A stretch of DNA of 64,000 nt, taken from Brevibacterium pigmentatum. Its GTDB lineage: Bacteria; Actinomycetota; Actinomycetes; Actinomycetales; Brevibacteriaceae. The notes beneath the pieces are model-generated. The model ran no database searches. It saw only the letters and a list, made by a program, of their open reading frames with translations, and was not told the origin of the DNA. Each line of letters begins with the position of its first letter. The stretch's first letter is position 1. Position numbers and translations under genes: made by a program. The stretch is taken from the NCBI RefSeq assembly GCF_011617465.1, contig NZ_CP050153.1, positions 744,001-808,000 of the forward strand, in the 5' to 3' direction. Shown in pieces: positions 17,308-25,962 of the stretch.

Positions 17308-17590
17308 GCAATCGAAAGGTCAGGCGTTGGGAGCGCACAATTCCTGCGAGGCAAGTTCCAAGCATCCCGTGGACCTAGCTCAGGCGAGACCTTTATCGCC
17401 TACCCCGGATGAAGTTGCGGTATGAAGTGATAGCTCATTCCGCTCGGGCTCCATGAGCCGACAATTAACAACGAGACGAAGAAGGGCGCTATTAATAGAT
17501 ATACGAGGCCAGGGGAATGGTCCTGCGAAGGGGCGTTTCCCCGCCTGGAATCTAGGCAAGCGAGGATCCATGAAAGGGGCGCCGAATTAA

Positions 17591-18367
17591 ATGACCGCAT
17601 CATCGCCATCTAGAAGGCGAGGTCGCCCAGCTGGGACCGCCAAGCAGTCGCAGCCGTGCGACGAATGCCAACGAGAGGCTGGTCGTCGGTACCGCGTCGG
17701 CGAACTCCGCGTGTGCTCGACCTGCAAATCTCGGCACGATCGCCGATCCAAGAATATCTGCGATGTCCCCGGGTGCTCAGGCACAGTCAGGCTTGGGAAG
17801 AATCGGGACAAGAGTTACTGCCGGTCCCACGAGGACCGGTATCTTACCGACAACTCAAAAGGGACTGCCTCGGCACTGGCGTACCTCAGGCAAGCAATCA
17901 TCGACCTCGGAAATGGCTGCTGGGAATACGTCGGGGCAGACAATCGCGATCACGGTACCGACCGACCGCAGGTTTGGTGTGACGGCCTTCGGTGGTACGT
18001 TGCTCGGTTCCTGTACGTCCGATTCTTCGGTCCCCACAAGGGTGGGCTCGAACTGCATCACCTATGCGGACGCGGTACGTGCGTCAACCCTGCGCACCTC
18101 CGACCCATAGGGCCGGTTACCAACAAGGGCATTGAATCGAAGGCGTGGAAGTGGGCATGGCAACGGACCGTGACGAAGTGGCGCATCGCCCACGAGCCAC
18201 GAATCCCATCCGACCCGGAGCGGGCCGTCGAATTCTCCGAGTTCACGGCAGGTATCCCAGTTCACTCGATCCTTCGCCGGGATCGGACCGGAACATCCGG
18301 TCCACCCACCTTTACTCTCGCCCAGCTTCTCAAATCTGGACGAGCACGGATGCGCCTCTTGCCCTGA
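17591..18367 (+). CDS. HNH endonuclease-like protein with N-terminal zinc-binding clusters
   Basis: A 258-residue protein ending in an HNH_3-type nuclease motif: LELHHLCGRGTCVNPAHL (His156-His157, Cys159, Cys164, Asn166, His169), the pattern of phage and homing-type HNH enzymes. Ahead of it are two Cys clusters: Cys23/26 with Cys42/45, and Cys57/62 with Cys77/His80, each able to bind a zinc ion. The first 20 residues are basic with an AT-hook-like RRRGRPAG. It probably nicks or cuts DNA; whether it serves element mobility or defence is not known. The 215 bp behind it hold no gene I can recognise. Confidence 0.75.
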   Translation: MTASSPSRRRGRPAGTAKQSQPCDECQREAGRRYRVGELRVCSTCKSRHDRRSKNICDVPGCSGTVRLGKNRDKSYCRSHEDRYLTDNSKGTASALAYLRQAIIDLGNGCWEYVGADNRDHGTDRPQVWCDGLRWYVARFLYVRFFGPHKGGLELHHLCGRGTCVNPAHLRPIGPVTNKGIESKAWKWAWQRTVTKWRIAHEPRIPSDPERAVEFSEFTAGIPVHSILRRDRTGTSGPPTFTLAQLLKSGRARMRLLP

Positions 18368-18583
18368 TGGCAGTGGTCTCGTCCTGCTGAAATCCTCATG
18401 CGGTCGGTGGGCTTCTCAGGGATCCGTGCAGAGCCAACGGCCTCCACCCGGTTGTCGGCCTCCGCGATGAAGTCCCACACGAATCGACTGAAGGGTAAGG
18501 ACACTTGTGGTTGGCCTTTACGGCAGGTAGCGTAGCCGAGAGCACTACAACGAGTAGAGAATAGCGAGAGGACATCTGCGCTT

Positions 18584-19063
18584 ATGGACGGTAATAGTAA
18601 TCACCGTCAAGTTAATGACCGAAGGCGAAATCTTTGGAGTTTCTTACGCGCCAAGTATTTAATTCTATTGGTTGCCTACGCGGTGAGCGTGGTAGTTGCG
18701 GCGCTGGTGTTCGCTCCGTGGGCGCCAATTATGGCGTGGTTCGGTTTCATATACATAGTGGCCGCTTGTCTCGCCCTCACCGGGCTTGCCTTTCTCGTTG
18801 CTCGAAAGACCGCAGTCGAAGGCATATGGAAGTCAATGCTCTGGTTGACTGCGGCTAGTCTTGCCGCGCTGATCCTGACGGTCATATATGCGGCGACAAT
18901 TGTGCCCCTATATAGCGGAACTCGAATCGATTTGGTGATCGAGACTCAACTTTTCCATTCAGTATTCTCGACGTTAGCGATACTTGTTGTTGGCATTTTC
19001 TGGCACGCTTGGCAATGGTATAAAGCGTTTAGAGAAAGTCGTGTGTCCGGCTTGGCTGCGTGA
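18584..19063 (+). CDS. small four-helix membrane protein, unknown function
   Basis: 159 residues with four hydrophobic segments (about 27-48, 50-73, 83-107 and 126-145) and a basic N-terminus (NDRRRNLWSF) that suggests N-in topology. GAGAGGA lies upstream of the ATG. The coding sequence is visibly richer in A/T than the flanking chromosome, in keeping with acquired DNA. I do not recognise the family. No partner gene is evident; it stands alone between the HNH gene and a gene on the other strand. Confidence 0.55.
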   Translation: MDGNSNHRQVNDRRRNLWSFLRAKYLILLVAYAVSVVVAALVFAPWAPIMAWFGFIYIVAACLALTGLAFLVARKTAVEGIWKSMLWLTAASLAALILTVIYAATIVPLYSGTRIDLVIETQLFHSVFSTLAILVVGIFWHAWQWYKAFRESRVSGLAA

Positions 19064-19159
19064 ACTGTGAACTTCTGAAGTGGGAGTATCCGGTTCTGCT
19101 ATGTACCACCGGTACTGTTGCACCGGGGGCGGGAGGGGTCCCGCCCATGTTGTTATGAC

Positions 19160-19981
19160 CTACTCCACTTGAAAGCCAGCCTGCTCCTGCCAGTCTTCTA
19201 GCGCGGTCAGGCCGACCATTGCGGCAGTCATGGTCTTCGCGATGATCATTCCGACGTCGGCCTCCCTTCGCACTTCAAGGCTATTAGGGTCATCGTTGCT
19301 GGATAGCGGATCGGAAAATCGATGCTGCCAGCCGCCGCCGTGGCAATCTGCCGAGTGAGTTCGCCACTGTGCCCTCAGTGTTTCTCCAAGCTGTTCTGCG
19401 TCGTCGTTAGCGAAGAATCTATGTGCAGGAAGCGCCAATGCCAGTTCTCGGAACACCCGAGTTAAGGAAATGGGGTTGCCGCCTAGCTGGCGAGAGAGCG
19501 CCGACCGCCGTCTCTCTAGATCGTCAAGCTCGCTCTGCCGGACTCGTCGGTCGTCTTGAAAGATATGTTGCATAGACGCGATATCAGTCTTGCTATCCAG
19601 TTCGTCGTTCGTCATTGTCAAAGCAACACTATGAACGCGTCTCAAGCGCTCATCGCGGCCGTCGGCCCCGAGGATCCAGGCCGCTTGGCATGCCCCAATG
19701 AGGGCGGGGCGGTGCGCAAAGCCGAATGCTGTCGAACGGCTGAGTACTTCACTGCCCAGCCAGAGTGCAGCGAAAGCTTGCAGTCCCTCTACGCAAAGTG
19801 ACATTGACTTCCATATGACTGCACTCGCTAGGCCCTCAAGCTGAGTTAGCTGATCATCTTCACTCAGGCTGGTCCCCGGCGCAGCCTCGCGAGGCTGGGC
19901 GACTGCTGCTGCAATTCGGTCCGTCACCTGCCAGATTTGCCTGAGCGCTGCGGCGTCTTCACCGTCCACTTCGATCACCAT
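19160..19981 (-). CDS. hypothetical protein, soluble, mostly helical
   Basis: 273 residues without signal peptide or clear membrane span. The first half (EDDQLTQLEGLASAVIWKSMSLCVEGLQAFAALWLG) and the DDLERRRSALSRQLGG segment look helical; a CHGGGWQHRF motif lies near the C-terminus. I do not recognise the family; its general look recalls abortive-infection-like or DUF5677-like proteins but no motif supports that. A -10 element lies six bases before the ATG. It is on the opposite strand from its left neighbour, in a variable part of the island. Confidence 0.5.
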   Translation of the reverse strand: MVIEVDGEDAAALRQIWQVTDRIAAAVAQPREAAPGTSLSEDDQLTQLEGLASAVIWKSMSLCVEGLQAFAALWLGSEVLSRSTAFGFAHRPALIGACQAAWILGADGRDERLRRVHSVALTMTNDELDSKTDIASMQHIFQDDRRVRQSELDDLERRRSALSRQLGGNPISLTRVFRELALALPAHRFFANDDAEQLGETLRAQWRTHSADCHGGGWQHRFSDPLSSNDDPNSLEVRREADVGMIIAKTMTAAMVGLTALEDWQEQAGFQVE

Positions 19982-19987
19982 GCACCA

Positions 19988-19993
19988 AGATTA
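19988..19993 (-). promoter_or_regulatory. -10 element, probable leaderless start of the hypothetical gene
   Basis: TAATCT on the minus strand is 6 nt before the ATG at 19981. Confidence 0.5.
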
Positions 19994-20087
19994 AGCGCAA
20001 GTCCAGCATTTCACCAGCACTCCGAGTCCAGCAAAGTACACCTCAGTTAGACACATGCGAGGCAACCGCGATCCGCTAAATCTAGCG

Positions 20088-20116
20088 TGTGAGCTTCAGC
20101 GATAATTGGCGGTGTT
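20088..20116. repeat. inverted repeat copy A flanking the redox/metal module
   Basis: The reverse complement of this stretch matches 27788-27817 at 27 of 30 aligned positions, including 16 identical bases (ATCGCTGAAGCTCACA). Weaker similarity continues on both sides. The two copies are in opposite orientation and enclose the VOC-CcdA-TlpA-CmtR-ATPase-CadD-LspA-DsbA-VKOR block. Confidence 0.7.
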
Positions 20117-20226
20117 CTGTCAACACTTCGTGGCGGTACTGAGTTCACGATTTCCGCATTCTTTTATGGACTACCCGACAAGAATTGAATGTCGAGCTCC
20201 CTCCCGCGCTGCGCGACTAGCCCGCA

Positions 20227-20601
20227 TCAATCGTGAAAGTCTTCAGGCTCCCTTGGGATGCGCCTGGCCATGAGACAGAATTTATTGCCTTCCGGATCCG
20301 CGAGGACGTACCAGCTACCTGACGGCACTACGTCAGTTGGCTTCGCACCTAGAGACAAGAGCCTCTCGAGCTCGTCTTCTTGACTCCGGTCGGTAGGACA
20401 CAGATCGAGATGCAGAGTTCCATCCGCGAAAGTATCGTCCGAGCGCTCGAAGAGAATCGCCGGGGCATTCGACGCTCCGGAGATCGCGACTCCAGTTTCG
20501 TCCTTGGCTGAAACCTCGTATCCGAGCGCTTCGCACCAGAATCGGCTCAGCCGATCTGGGTCTTGGGCCTTGACAACGAGGTCCCCAACTCGACTCGTCA
20601 T
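20227..20601 (-). CDS. VOC-superfamily (glyoxalase-like) protein
   Basis: A single 124-residue protein with the vicinal-oxygen-chelate fold: LVVKAQDPDRLSRFWCEALGYEV at the start, LHLDLCPTD in the middle and YVLADPEGNKFCLM at the end. It resembles the Glyoxalase_6 type, including proteins annotated as lyase/dioxygenase-like and some antibiotic-resistance relatives; the substrate cannot be inferred. A -10 element six bases before the ATG suggests leaderless expression. The 261 bp between it and ccdA are A/T-rich and hold no gene I can support. Confidence 0.8.
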   Translation of the reverse strand: MTSRVGDLVVKAQDPDRLSRFWCEALGYEVSAKDETGVAISGASNAPAILFERSDDTFADGTLHLDLCPTDRSQEDELERLLSLGAKPTDVVPSGSWYVLADPEGNKFCLMARRIPREPEDFHD

Positions 20602-20607
20602 GGGCCC

Positions 20608-20613
20608 ACCCTA
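20608..20613 (-). promoter_or_regulatory. -10 element, probable leaderless start of the VOC gene
   Basis: TAGGGT on the minus strand is 6 nt before the ATG at 20601. Confidence 0.5.
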
Positions 20614-20862
20614 CTTCCGACCTAAGGCAACAATGCGGCACTAACTCGCGTGTATCCCAGAATGACTTACAAAGCCCGAGGTGTCGCGACTCTGAGACAG
20701 TTTTCTGCGAGACGAGTTGTCGAGACAATTCCAAGACCGCAATTTCGAGCCTTCATGATGGTGCCGGTCCTTCGATTCGACCGTCTTATAAAATTAAAGG
20801 TTTTCGAGAGATATCTGCGCTCACTCTTCAGACTTGAATCCATGTGTCAGTGAACGGTCATT

Positions 20863-21642
20863 TCAGACCACGGTGGAAAATCCACCGATAAGCCCCTGCA
20901 GTCCGTTGACCCATTGAGTCCATACTCCAGTGATCAGCAGTATTCCGATTCCGATGAGAACGGCCCCTCCCGCACGGGTAATTGCTGCATGATGATCTTT
21001 GACCCACCTCATGCGACCGCCGCCTCTGATGAGTAGCAAAGAGACAAGCAGGAAGGGAATGCCAAGACCCAGGCAATAACTGAGGGTCAATATGGTCCCG
21101 CGAAGCAAGGCACCGGATCCTGTCGGCCCGAAACTGGTCGTCAAAGCAAGTACTGCCGCTAATGTCGGCCCCATGCACGGGGCCCAGCTGAACGCGAACG
21201 TTCCGCCGAGAAGCGGTGCTCCCCACAATCCCGCCTGAGGGCGGCTCTTGATACGCCACTCCCGCTGGAGGAGACTCAATCCGCCCATGAAGATGATCCC
21301 TGCCACGATGACGATCGCACCCATGATGCGATTGATCACGTCCGCCCAGGCGCTGAGAAGTATCCCTGTGAGAGAAAAGACGAGTCCAATTGAGACGAAG
21401 ACTGCCGAAAAGCCGAGCATGAACAAGAACACACCAATGACCACGCGGAATGTCTTCTGATCTTCGAGTGACTTCCCGGCAAGTCCAGTGACATAGCCAA
21501 GATAGCCAGGCACCAGTGGTAACACGCATGGCGACAGGAACGAGATGATCCCGGCGATCACAGCAATCGGGATTGCCAGCAGCATCGGGCCCGAGCTTGC
21601 TATCTGTGAGAACTGTTCACCGATCGTTGCCACAGCGATCAC
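20863..21642 (-). CDS. ccdA: CcdA/DsbD-type membrane thiol reductase
   Basis: A 259-residue, six-helix membrane protein of the CcdA family, which carries electrons from cytosolic thioredoxin to outward-facing thioredoxin-like proteins. The paired cysteines are Cys39 in SPCVLPLVPGY and Cys156 in WAPCMGPT, each in a kinked helix with prolines as in the family. It overlaps the upstream lipoprotein gene by 4 bp, so the two form a translationally coupled pair: CcdA reduces, and the CPPC lipoprotein passes electrons to targets outside the membrane. Chromosomal relatives serve cytochrome c maturation, but no ccs genes are found here. Confidence 0.9.
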   Translation of the reverse strand: MIAVATIGEQFSQIASSGPMLLAIPIAVIAGIISFLSPCVLPLVPGYLGYVTGLAGKSLEDQKTFRVVIGVFLFMLGFSAVFVSIGLVFSLTGILLSAWADVINRIMGAIVIVAGIIFMGGLSLLQREWRIKSRPQAGLWGAPLLGGTFAFSWAPCMGPTLAAVLALTTSFGPTGSGALLRGTILTLSYCLGLGIPFLLVSLLLIRGGGRMRWVKDHHAAITRAGGAVLIGIGILLITGVWTQWVNGLQGLIGGFSTVV

Positions 21643-22268
21643 GTGTCTTTGGCAAGTACGTCAGTGATGAGGCCATCAAGAGTCGAGCGATCGACGATCC
21701 CGACGACACGAGCAGCAGGACGGCCCTTGGAATCGAGAATCACCGTCGACGGTACGGCCTGCGGTGGAAGAAGACCGCTCAAGGCCGCCACTGCCCGCCC
21801 TTCTTTGTCGAGCATGGAGGGGTAGGTGATGCCGAATTGTCGAGCAAATGCGTTTGCCGCAGCAGCTTCATCTCGGACATTGATTCCCAGGAAGGCCACT
21901 CCCTCCTCGCTAAACGATTCGTAGCTTTCCTGAAGGTCTGGTGCCTCTTCTCGACACGGTGGGCACGCTGCGTACCACAAGTTCAATACCACTGGGCTAC
22001 CCTGCCATTCTTGTAGGTCGAAGGCATCCCCGTTCGTCGTGTTTCCGGCCAGCTGCACGGGTGTTGAGCGTTGCGATTCGGGAATCTGCGTGATCACTCC
22101 CGTGCCCGCCACGTACCCCTGATCATTTGATCCGGAAGTGTCCTCGACGCCTTTGTCGGCGGGAGCGCATCCGGTGATCGCACCCAGCGTGACCGCGAGC
22201 AAAGCGCTCCCGTAGGCCAGGCGGGAAAAGGATCGAAGTCGCGATCGCTGCGCATAGGTGTTTTGCAC
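21639..22268 (-). CDS. TlpA/ResA-like thioredoxin-fold lipoprotein
   Basis: 209 residues from the GTG at 22268, which has AAGGAG before it. A lipoprotein signal (basic start, hydrophobic stretch, lipobox ITGC with Cys34) anchors it outside the membrane. The redoxin domain (about 68-205) has the active site AACPPCREE (Cys102, Cys105), the NVRDE strand and a cis-Pro in QAVPSTVIL. It fits a reductant or peroxiredoxin-like partner of the CcdA encoded next to it. An open frame continues upstream of the GTG but has no binding site and runs through a dyad. Confidence 0.85.
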   Translation of the reverse strand: MQNTYAQRSRLRSFSRLAYGSALLAVTLGAITGCAPADKGVEDTSGSNDQGYVAGTGVITQIPESQRSTPVQLAGNTTNGDAFDLQEWQGSPVVLNLWYAACPPCREEAPDLQESYESFSEEGVAFLGINVRDEAAAANAFARQFGITYPSMLDKEGRAVAALSGLLPPQAVPSTVILDSKGRPAARVVGIVDRSTLDGLITDVLAKDT

Positions 22269-22301
22269 GTTGGCTCCTTGGGCAGTATGAATTCTTAAGA
22301 T

Positions 22302-22322
22302 AATTCTACAATTCGTAGAATT
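22302..22322. promoter_or_regulatory. operator-like palindrome upstream of the tlpA-ccdA pair
   Basis: AATTCTAC-N5-GTAGAATT is a perfect 8-bp dyad 34 bp before the GTG at 22268, in A/T-rich DNA likely to contain the promoter. The CTAC...GTAG core recalls BlaI/CopY-type operators, but the regulator is unknown. Confidence 0.55.
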
Positions 22323-22524
22323 CAGACTCGAATCACATGGCCTGCCAGCGGGGATATGGATCACAGCTGTCTAAGCTCACCGCCGAGCAGGCAGGAGGGT
22401 GATGGCCATTCCTTATTGGGCATATCCGCTTCCGCGCCGCAGCGCTTACCGTTGAGCCTCTTTGTGTACCACTGTGGGTCAAAAACGGCTTCACGGTATC
22501 GGTGATCAAGCATGCGACTCTAGA

Positions 22525-22562
22525 TTACACATAGGTCAGCTGGCACTGTATAGTTCAGTACA
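22525..22562 (+). promoter_or_regulatory. cmtR promoter with overlapping dyad, leaderless start
   Basis: TTACAC (22525-22530) and TATAGT (22549-22554) are 18 bp apart, and the -10 lies 7 nt before the ATG at 22562. TGTA-N8-TACA (22547-22562) spans the -10 and the start codon and is a good candidate for CmtR autorepression. Confidence 0.6.
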
Positions 22563-22921
22563 TGCTGACTATTGCTTCACGCCTCGACGTCATGAACCGG
22601 CTCGGCCGGGCTATGGCGGATCCGACGCGCTCCAAGATTCTGATGACGCTGCTCGACGCTCCGAGTTACCCGGCTGTGCTCTCTCGAGAGTTGGAATTGA
22701 CGCGTTCGAACGTGTCGAACCATCTGACCTGCCTGCGCGATTGCGGGATCGTGGTCGCTGAGCCGGAGGGCCGACAGACGCGATACGAGATCGCCGATCC
22801 GCACCTCGCTGCTGCGCTCGTCGCGCTGGTGGACGTGACGCTGGCCGTGGATGAGCACGCGCCGTGCGTGGATTCGGCGTGCATAGTGCCGGGGTGCTGC
22901 GGAGCGGGGGCCGACGCGTGA
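22562..22921 (+). CDS. cmtR: CmtR-type Cd/Pb-sensing ArsR-family repressor
   Basis: 119 residues closely resembling Mycobacterium tuberculosis CmtR across the winged helix: RLGRAMADPTRSKIL, LTRSNVSNHLTCLRDCG and the EGRQTRYEIAD wing. The cysteines that bind Cd(II)/Pb(II) in CmtR, Cys57, Cys61 and Cys102, occur at the same residue numbers here. The C-terminal tail adds Cys107, Cys112 and Cys113, which could extend the site. In the family, metal binding releases the repressor from its own operon. It overlaps the P1B ATPase gene by GTGA, so sensor and efflux pump are translationally coupled. Confidence 0.92.
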   Translation: MLTIASRLDVMNRLGRAMADPTRSKILMTLLDAPSYPAVLSRELELTRSNVSNHLTCLRDCGIVVAEPEGRQTRYEIADPHLAAALVALVDVTLAVDEHAPCVDSACIVPGCCGAGADA

Positions 22922-24834
22922 GCGCGGCGTGCGGCTGCGAGCACGAGCCTGCTGCCACGGCGGGAGAGGAAATCGAAGAAGTAGAGAGACCCTGGTGGAA
23001 GGATCGCGGAATCATGGTGCCGGTGTTCTCCGGCGTTGCGTTCCTGACCGGGCTGATCTTCGATTGGTCCGCCCTCGAGATCCTGGGGCTTGTGCTGTTC
23101 TGGATCGGTCTGTTGCTGGGCGCGTCGACGTTCACTCCGGGAGCGATCCGGAAGCTTTTCAAGGGCAAGCTCGGTATCGGGCTGTTGATGTCGATCAGTG
23201 CGATCGGCGCTGTCATCCTCGGGTATGTCGAGGAGGCTGCGGCTCTGGCGTTCCTGTATTCGATCGCTGAGGCGCTGGAGGATAAGGCGATGGACCGCGC
23301 CCGGGGCGGGTTGCGGGCGTTGCTGAAGCTCGTGCCGGAGACGGCGATCGTGTTGCGCGACGGCGTCTCCGTCGAGGTCCCCGCGAAGGAGCTGGTTGCC
23401 GGGCAAATCTTGCTCGTCCGCCCAGGCGAGCGGATCGCGACCGATGGGATCGTCCGCTCGGGGCGCTCCAGCCTGGATACGTCGGCGATCACTGGGGAGT
23501 CGATTCCGGTCGAGGTCGATCCGGGTGATGAGGTGTCGGCGGGCGCGATCAACAGCTCGGGCGCGCTGGAGGTCGAGACGACTGCGGCGGGCACCGATAA
23601 CTCGCTGACCACGATCGTCGAGCTGGTGGAGCAGGCACAGACGGAGAAGGGCGAGCGTGCTCGTCTCGCGGACAGGATCGCCCGTCCACTGGTGCCCGGC
23701 GTTCTGATCCTCGCTGCGGTGGTCGCGATCCTTGGGTCGCTGTTGAGTGACCCGGATGTGTGGATCACGCGTGCGCTCGTCGTGCTGGTCGCCGCCTCTC
23801 CATGTGCGTTGGCGATCTCGGTGCCGTTGACGGTCGTCGCCGCGATCGGTGCGGCGAGCAAGTTCGGCGTGATCATCAAGTCCGGTGCCGTCTTCGAGCG
23901 CTTCGGCACGATCCGGCACGTCGCCGTCGACAAGACCGGCACCCTGACCCGCAACGAGCCCGCGGTCACCGCCGTCCTGACCGTGGACGGCGTTGCTGAG
24001 ACGCAGGCGCTGGCCTGGGCGGCGGCGCTGGAGCAGCACAGCACGCATCCCCTCGCGGCAGCGATCACGGCATCTGCACCCGGTGTGCCCGCAGCTGCGA
24101 ACGTGACCGAGCAGACCGGATACGGCGTCGAAGGCATTGTCGACGGCGCTCGTATCACCGTCGGCAGCCCCCGCTGGCTCGACGCCGGCGAGCTCGGTGG
24201 CCAGGTCTCAACCCTGGAAGAGCAAGGCATGACCGTCGTGATCGTCCACCGCGACGGCTTCCCGGACGCGGCGGTTGGTGTCCGTGATGAGCTGCGCCCT
24301 GAAGTCTCCGAGGTCGTCGGCACGCTCGCGGATCAGGGCATTGGGATGACGATGCTCACCGGAGACAACGCCCGGACCGCTGGTGCGCTGGCTGGCCAGG
24401 CGGGCATCAATGACGTGCGCGCGGAGCTGCGTCCCGAGGACAAGTCTGCTGCGATCGGTGATCTGTCGAAGGTGGGGTCAGTCGCGATGATCGGAGACGG
24501 CATCAACGACGCCCCGGCTCTCGCGGCCGCGGATATTGGCATCGCGATGGGAGCTACCGGCTCCGACGCAGCGATCGAGTCCGCCGACGTCGCCTTCACC
24601 GGCCACGACCTCCGCCTGATCCCGCGTGCGTTCGATCACGCCCGCCGTGGTCGGCGGATCATTAATCAGAACATCATTCTGTCGCTGCTGATTATCGCCG
24701 TACTGCTCCCTCTGGCCCTGTTTGGGGTCCTGGGGCTCGCCACTGTCGTCCTGGTCCATGAGGTCGCGGAGGTCGTCGTGATCCTCAACGGTCTGCGTGC
24801 TGCCCGCACCCGCAGATCACGATTGGAGAGCTGA
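22918..24834 (+). CDS. P1B-type heavy-metal ATPase (CtpG/CadA-like)
   Basis: 638 residues from the GTG that overlaps the cmtR stop. P-type hallmarks: TGES (192-195), phosphorylation motif DKTGTLT (338-344), His-Pro (377-378) and MIGDGINDAPAL near 530. The metal-site motif in the membrane is SPC (294-296), not the CPC of classic CadA/ZntA, and the last helices carry LVHEVAEVVVILNGLRA. SPC plus a downstream HE is typical of the P1B-4/CtpG-like group, whose members move Cd, Co, Zn or Fe. There is no N-terminal HMA domain, only a short CGCEHE sequence. With CmtR as regulator, Cd/Pb efflux is the best guess. Confidence 0.88.
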   Translation: MSAACGCEHEPAATAGEEIEEVERPWWKDRGIMVPVFSGVAFLTGLIFDWSALEILGLVLFWIGLLLGASTFTPGAIRKLFKGKLGIGLLMSISAIGAVILGYVEEAAALAFLYSIAEALEDKAMDRARGGLRALLKLVPETAIVLRDGVSVEVPAKELVAGQILLVRPGERIATDGIVRSGRSSLDTSAITGESIPVEVDPGDEVSAGAINSSGALEVETTAAGTDNSLTTIVELVEQAQTEKGERARLADRIARPLVPGVLILAAVVAILGSLLSDPDVWITRALVVLVAASPCALAISVPLTVVAAIGAASKFGVIIKSGAVFERFGTIRHVAVDKTGTLTRNEPAVTAVLTVDGVAETQALAWAAALEQHSTHPLAAAITASAPGVPAAANVTEQTGYGVEGIVDGARITVGSPRWLDAGELGGQVSTLEEQGMTVVIVHRDGFPDAAVGVRDELRPEVSEVVGTLADQGIGMTMLTGDNARTAGALAGQAGINDVRAELRPEDKSAAIGDLSKVGSVAMIGDGINDAPALAAADIGIAMGATGSDAAIESADVAFTGHDLRLIPRAFDHARRGRRIINQNIILSLLIIAVLLPLALFGVLGLATVVLVHEVAEVVVILNGLRAARTRRSRLES

Positions 24835-25433
24835 TGCTCACGACCATCGGATCAGCGATCGGACTGTTCGCTGCGACCAACATTGACGACATCGTCGTGC
24901 TCACAGTGCTGTTCCTCGCCTCTCGCCGAGGCCAGCTTCGTCCATGGCAGATCGTCGTGGGCCAGTACCTCGGGTTCATCACCCTCGTCGTGATCAGCGT
25001 GGTCGCTGCGCTCGGTCTCACGATCATCCCGGATGAGTGGGTGGGATTCCTCGGCTTGATCCCGCTCGGCATCGGTATCTGGGCCCTCGTGCGCGGCTTG
25101 CGCCGCAACGGCGATGACGATGACAAGATCGCCGCGGTCGGGCTGTGGGGCGTCGCCGGGATCACGATCGCCAACGGGGCCGACAATATCTCGCTCTACA
25201 CGCCCATTTTCCGCACCAGCTCGCCCGGCGACGTCACGATCATGATCGTCGTATTCCTGATACTCGTCGCCGTGTGGTGCGCGGCCGGACGCCTAATCGG
25301 AACTCACAAGGCCGTCACCGAAACGCTCGAACGCGTCGAGCACTGGCTCGTCCCGGTCGTGTTCATCGGACTGGGCCTGTTCATCCTGGTCGAGTCCGGC
25401 GTCATCATCCGCCTCATCGAGGCCCTCGCATGA
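24834..25433 (+). CDS. cadD: CadD-family cadmium resistance transporter
   Basis: 199 residues with five to six hydrophobic segments. The start MLTTIGSAIGLFAATNIDDIVVLTVLF contains the NIDD motif of the CadD/LysE-like superfamily, repeated in a related form in ANGADNISLYTPIF, giving the two-repeat architecture of that family. CadD proteins confer Cd(II) resistance in staphylococci and actinobacteria. The start overlaps the ATPase stop by one base (TGATG) and its end overlaps lspA by ATGA, so three genes are read as one coupled unit. Confidence 0.85.
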   Translation: MLTTIGSAIGLFAATNIDDIVVLTVLFLASRRGQLRPWQIVVGQYLGFITLVVISVVAALGLTIIPDEWVGFLGLIPLGIGIWALVRGLRRNGDDDDKIAAVGLWGVAGITIANGADNISLYTPIFRTSSPGDVTIMIVVFLILVAVWCAAGRLIGTHKAVTETLERVEHWLVPVVFIGLGLFILVESGVIIRLIEALA

Positions 25434-25954
25434 CCCCGGACGCGACCTCCGACATTGAGCCGGCGTCGGTAGAGCCGCCGCAGAGGGGGCGCTGGCGGCT
25501 CACCGCAGCGTCGCTCCTGCTGGCCCTGGTCGTCGTCCTAATCGATCAGGGAACGAAAGCGTGGGCCCAGGCCACGCTCATCGAGGGTGAGCGAATCCCG
25601 CTGGTCGGTGACCTGCTGGGCTTGCAGCTCGCCTACAATCCCGGCGCGGCGTTCTCCTTCGGCGAGGGGTTCACCTGGGTGTTTGCTCTGGTGGCCGTGG
25701 CCGTCGCCATTGCCGCGCTTGTCTTCGCGTTTCGTGTCCGACGGCCCGGGTGGGCGGTGGGGATCGGTGCGCTCGGCGGGGCCGCCGCCTCGCACGCCGG
25801 AGACAGACTCTTCCGCCAACCAGGATTCGCGCAGGGGCACGTCGCGGACTTCCTCGCCTACGGCAACTGGTTCATCGGCAACATCGCTGACATCGTGATC
25901 GTCATAGTAGCGGTTGCAGGAACGCTCTTCATGATCCGCGACGACCAGAATTGA
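25430..25954 (+). CDS. lspA: signal peptidase II (lipoprotein signal peptidase) in metal operon
   Basis: 174 residues, four membrane helices. LspA motifs: DQGTK (39-43), YNPGAAFSF (69-77) and the two aspartates of the dyad, Asp125 in GDR and Asp154 in NIAD. The usual Gly-Asn before the first aspartate reads Ser121-His122 here, a departure from the family consensus. Accessory lspA copies accompany Cd/Pb/Zn efflux operons (the pbr-type arrangement) and are distinct from the housekeeping gene. The ATG at 25430 overlaps cadD by ATGA. What it processes is unknown; the TlpA-like lipoprotein of the same island is one candidate. Confidence 0.85.
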   Translation: MTPDATSDIEPASVEPPQRGRWRLTAASLLLALVVVLIDQGTKAWAQATLIEGERIPLVGDLLGLQLAYNPGAAFSFGEGFTWVFALVAVAVAIAALVFAFRVRRPGWAVGIGALGGAAASHAGDRLFRQPGFAQGHVADFLAYGNWFIGNIADIVIVIVAVAGTLFMIRDDQN

Positions 25955-25962
25955 AATGATGA

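Noticed and set aside
18262..18504. Minus-strand frame overlapping the end of the HNH gene
   Set aside because: Partly coding-looking, but overlaps a better supported gene and has no recognisable domain or start signal.
20650..20853. Short plus-strand frame between the VOC and ccdA genes
   Set aside because: A/T-rich, no ribosome binding site and no motif; probably spacer DNA.
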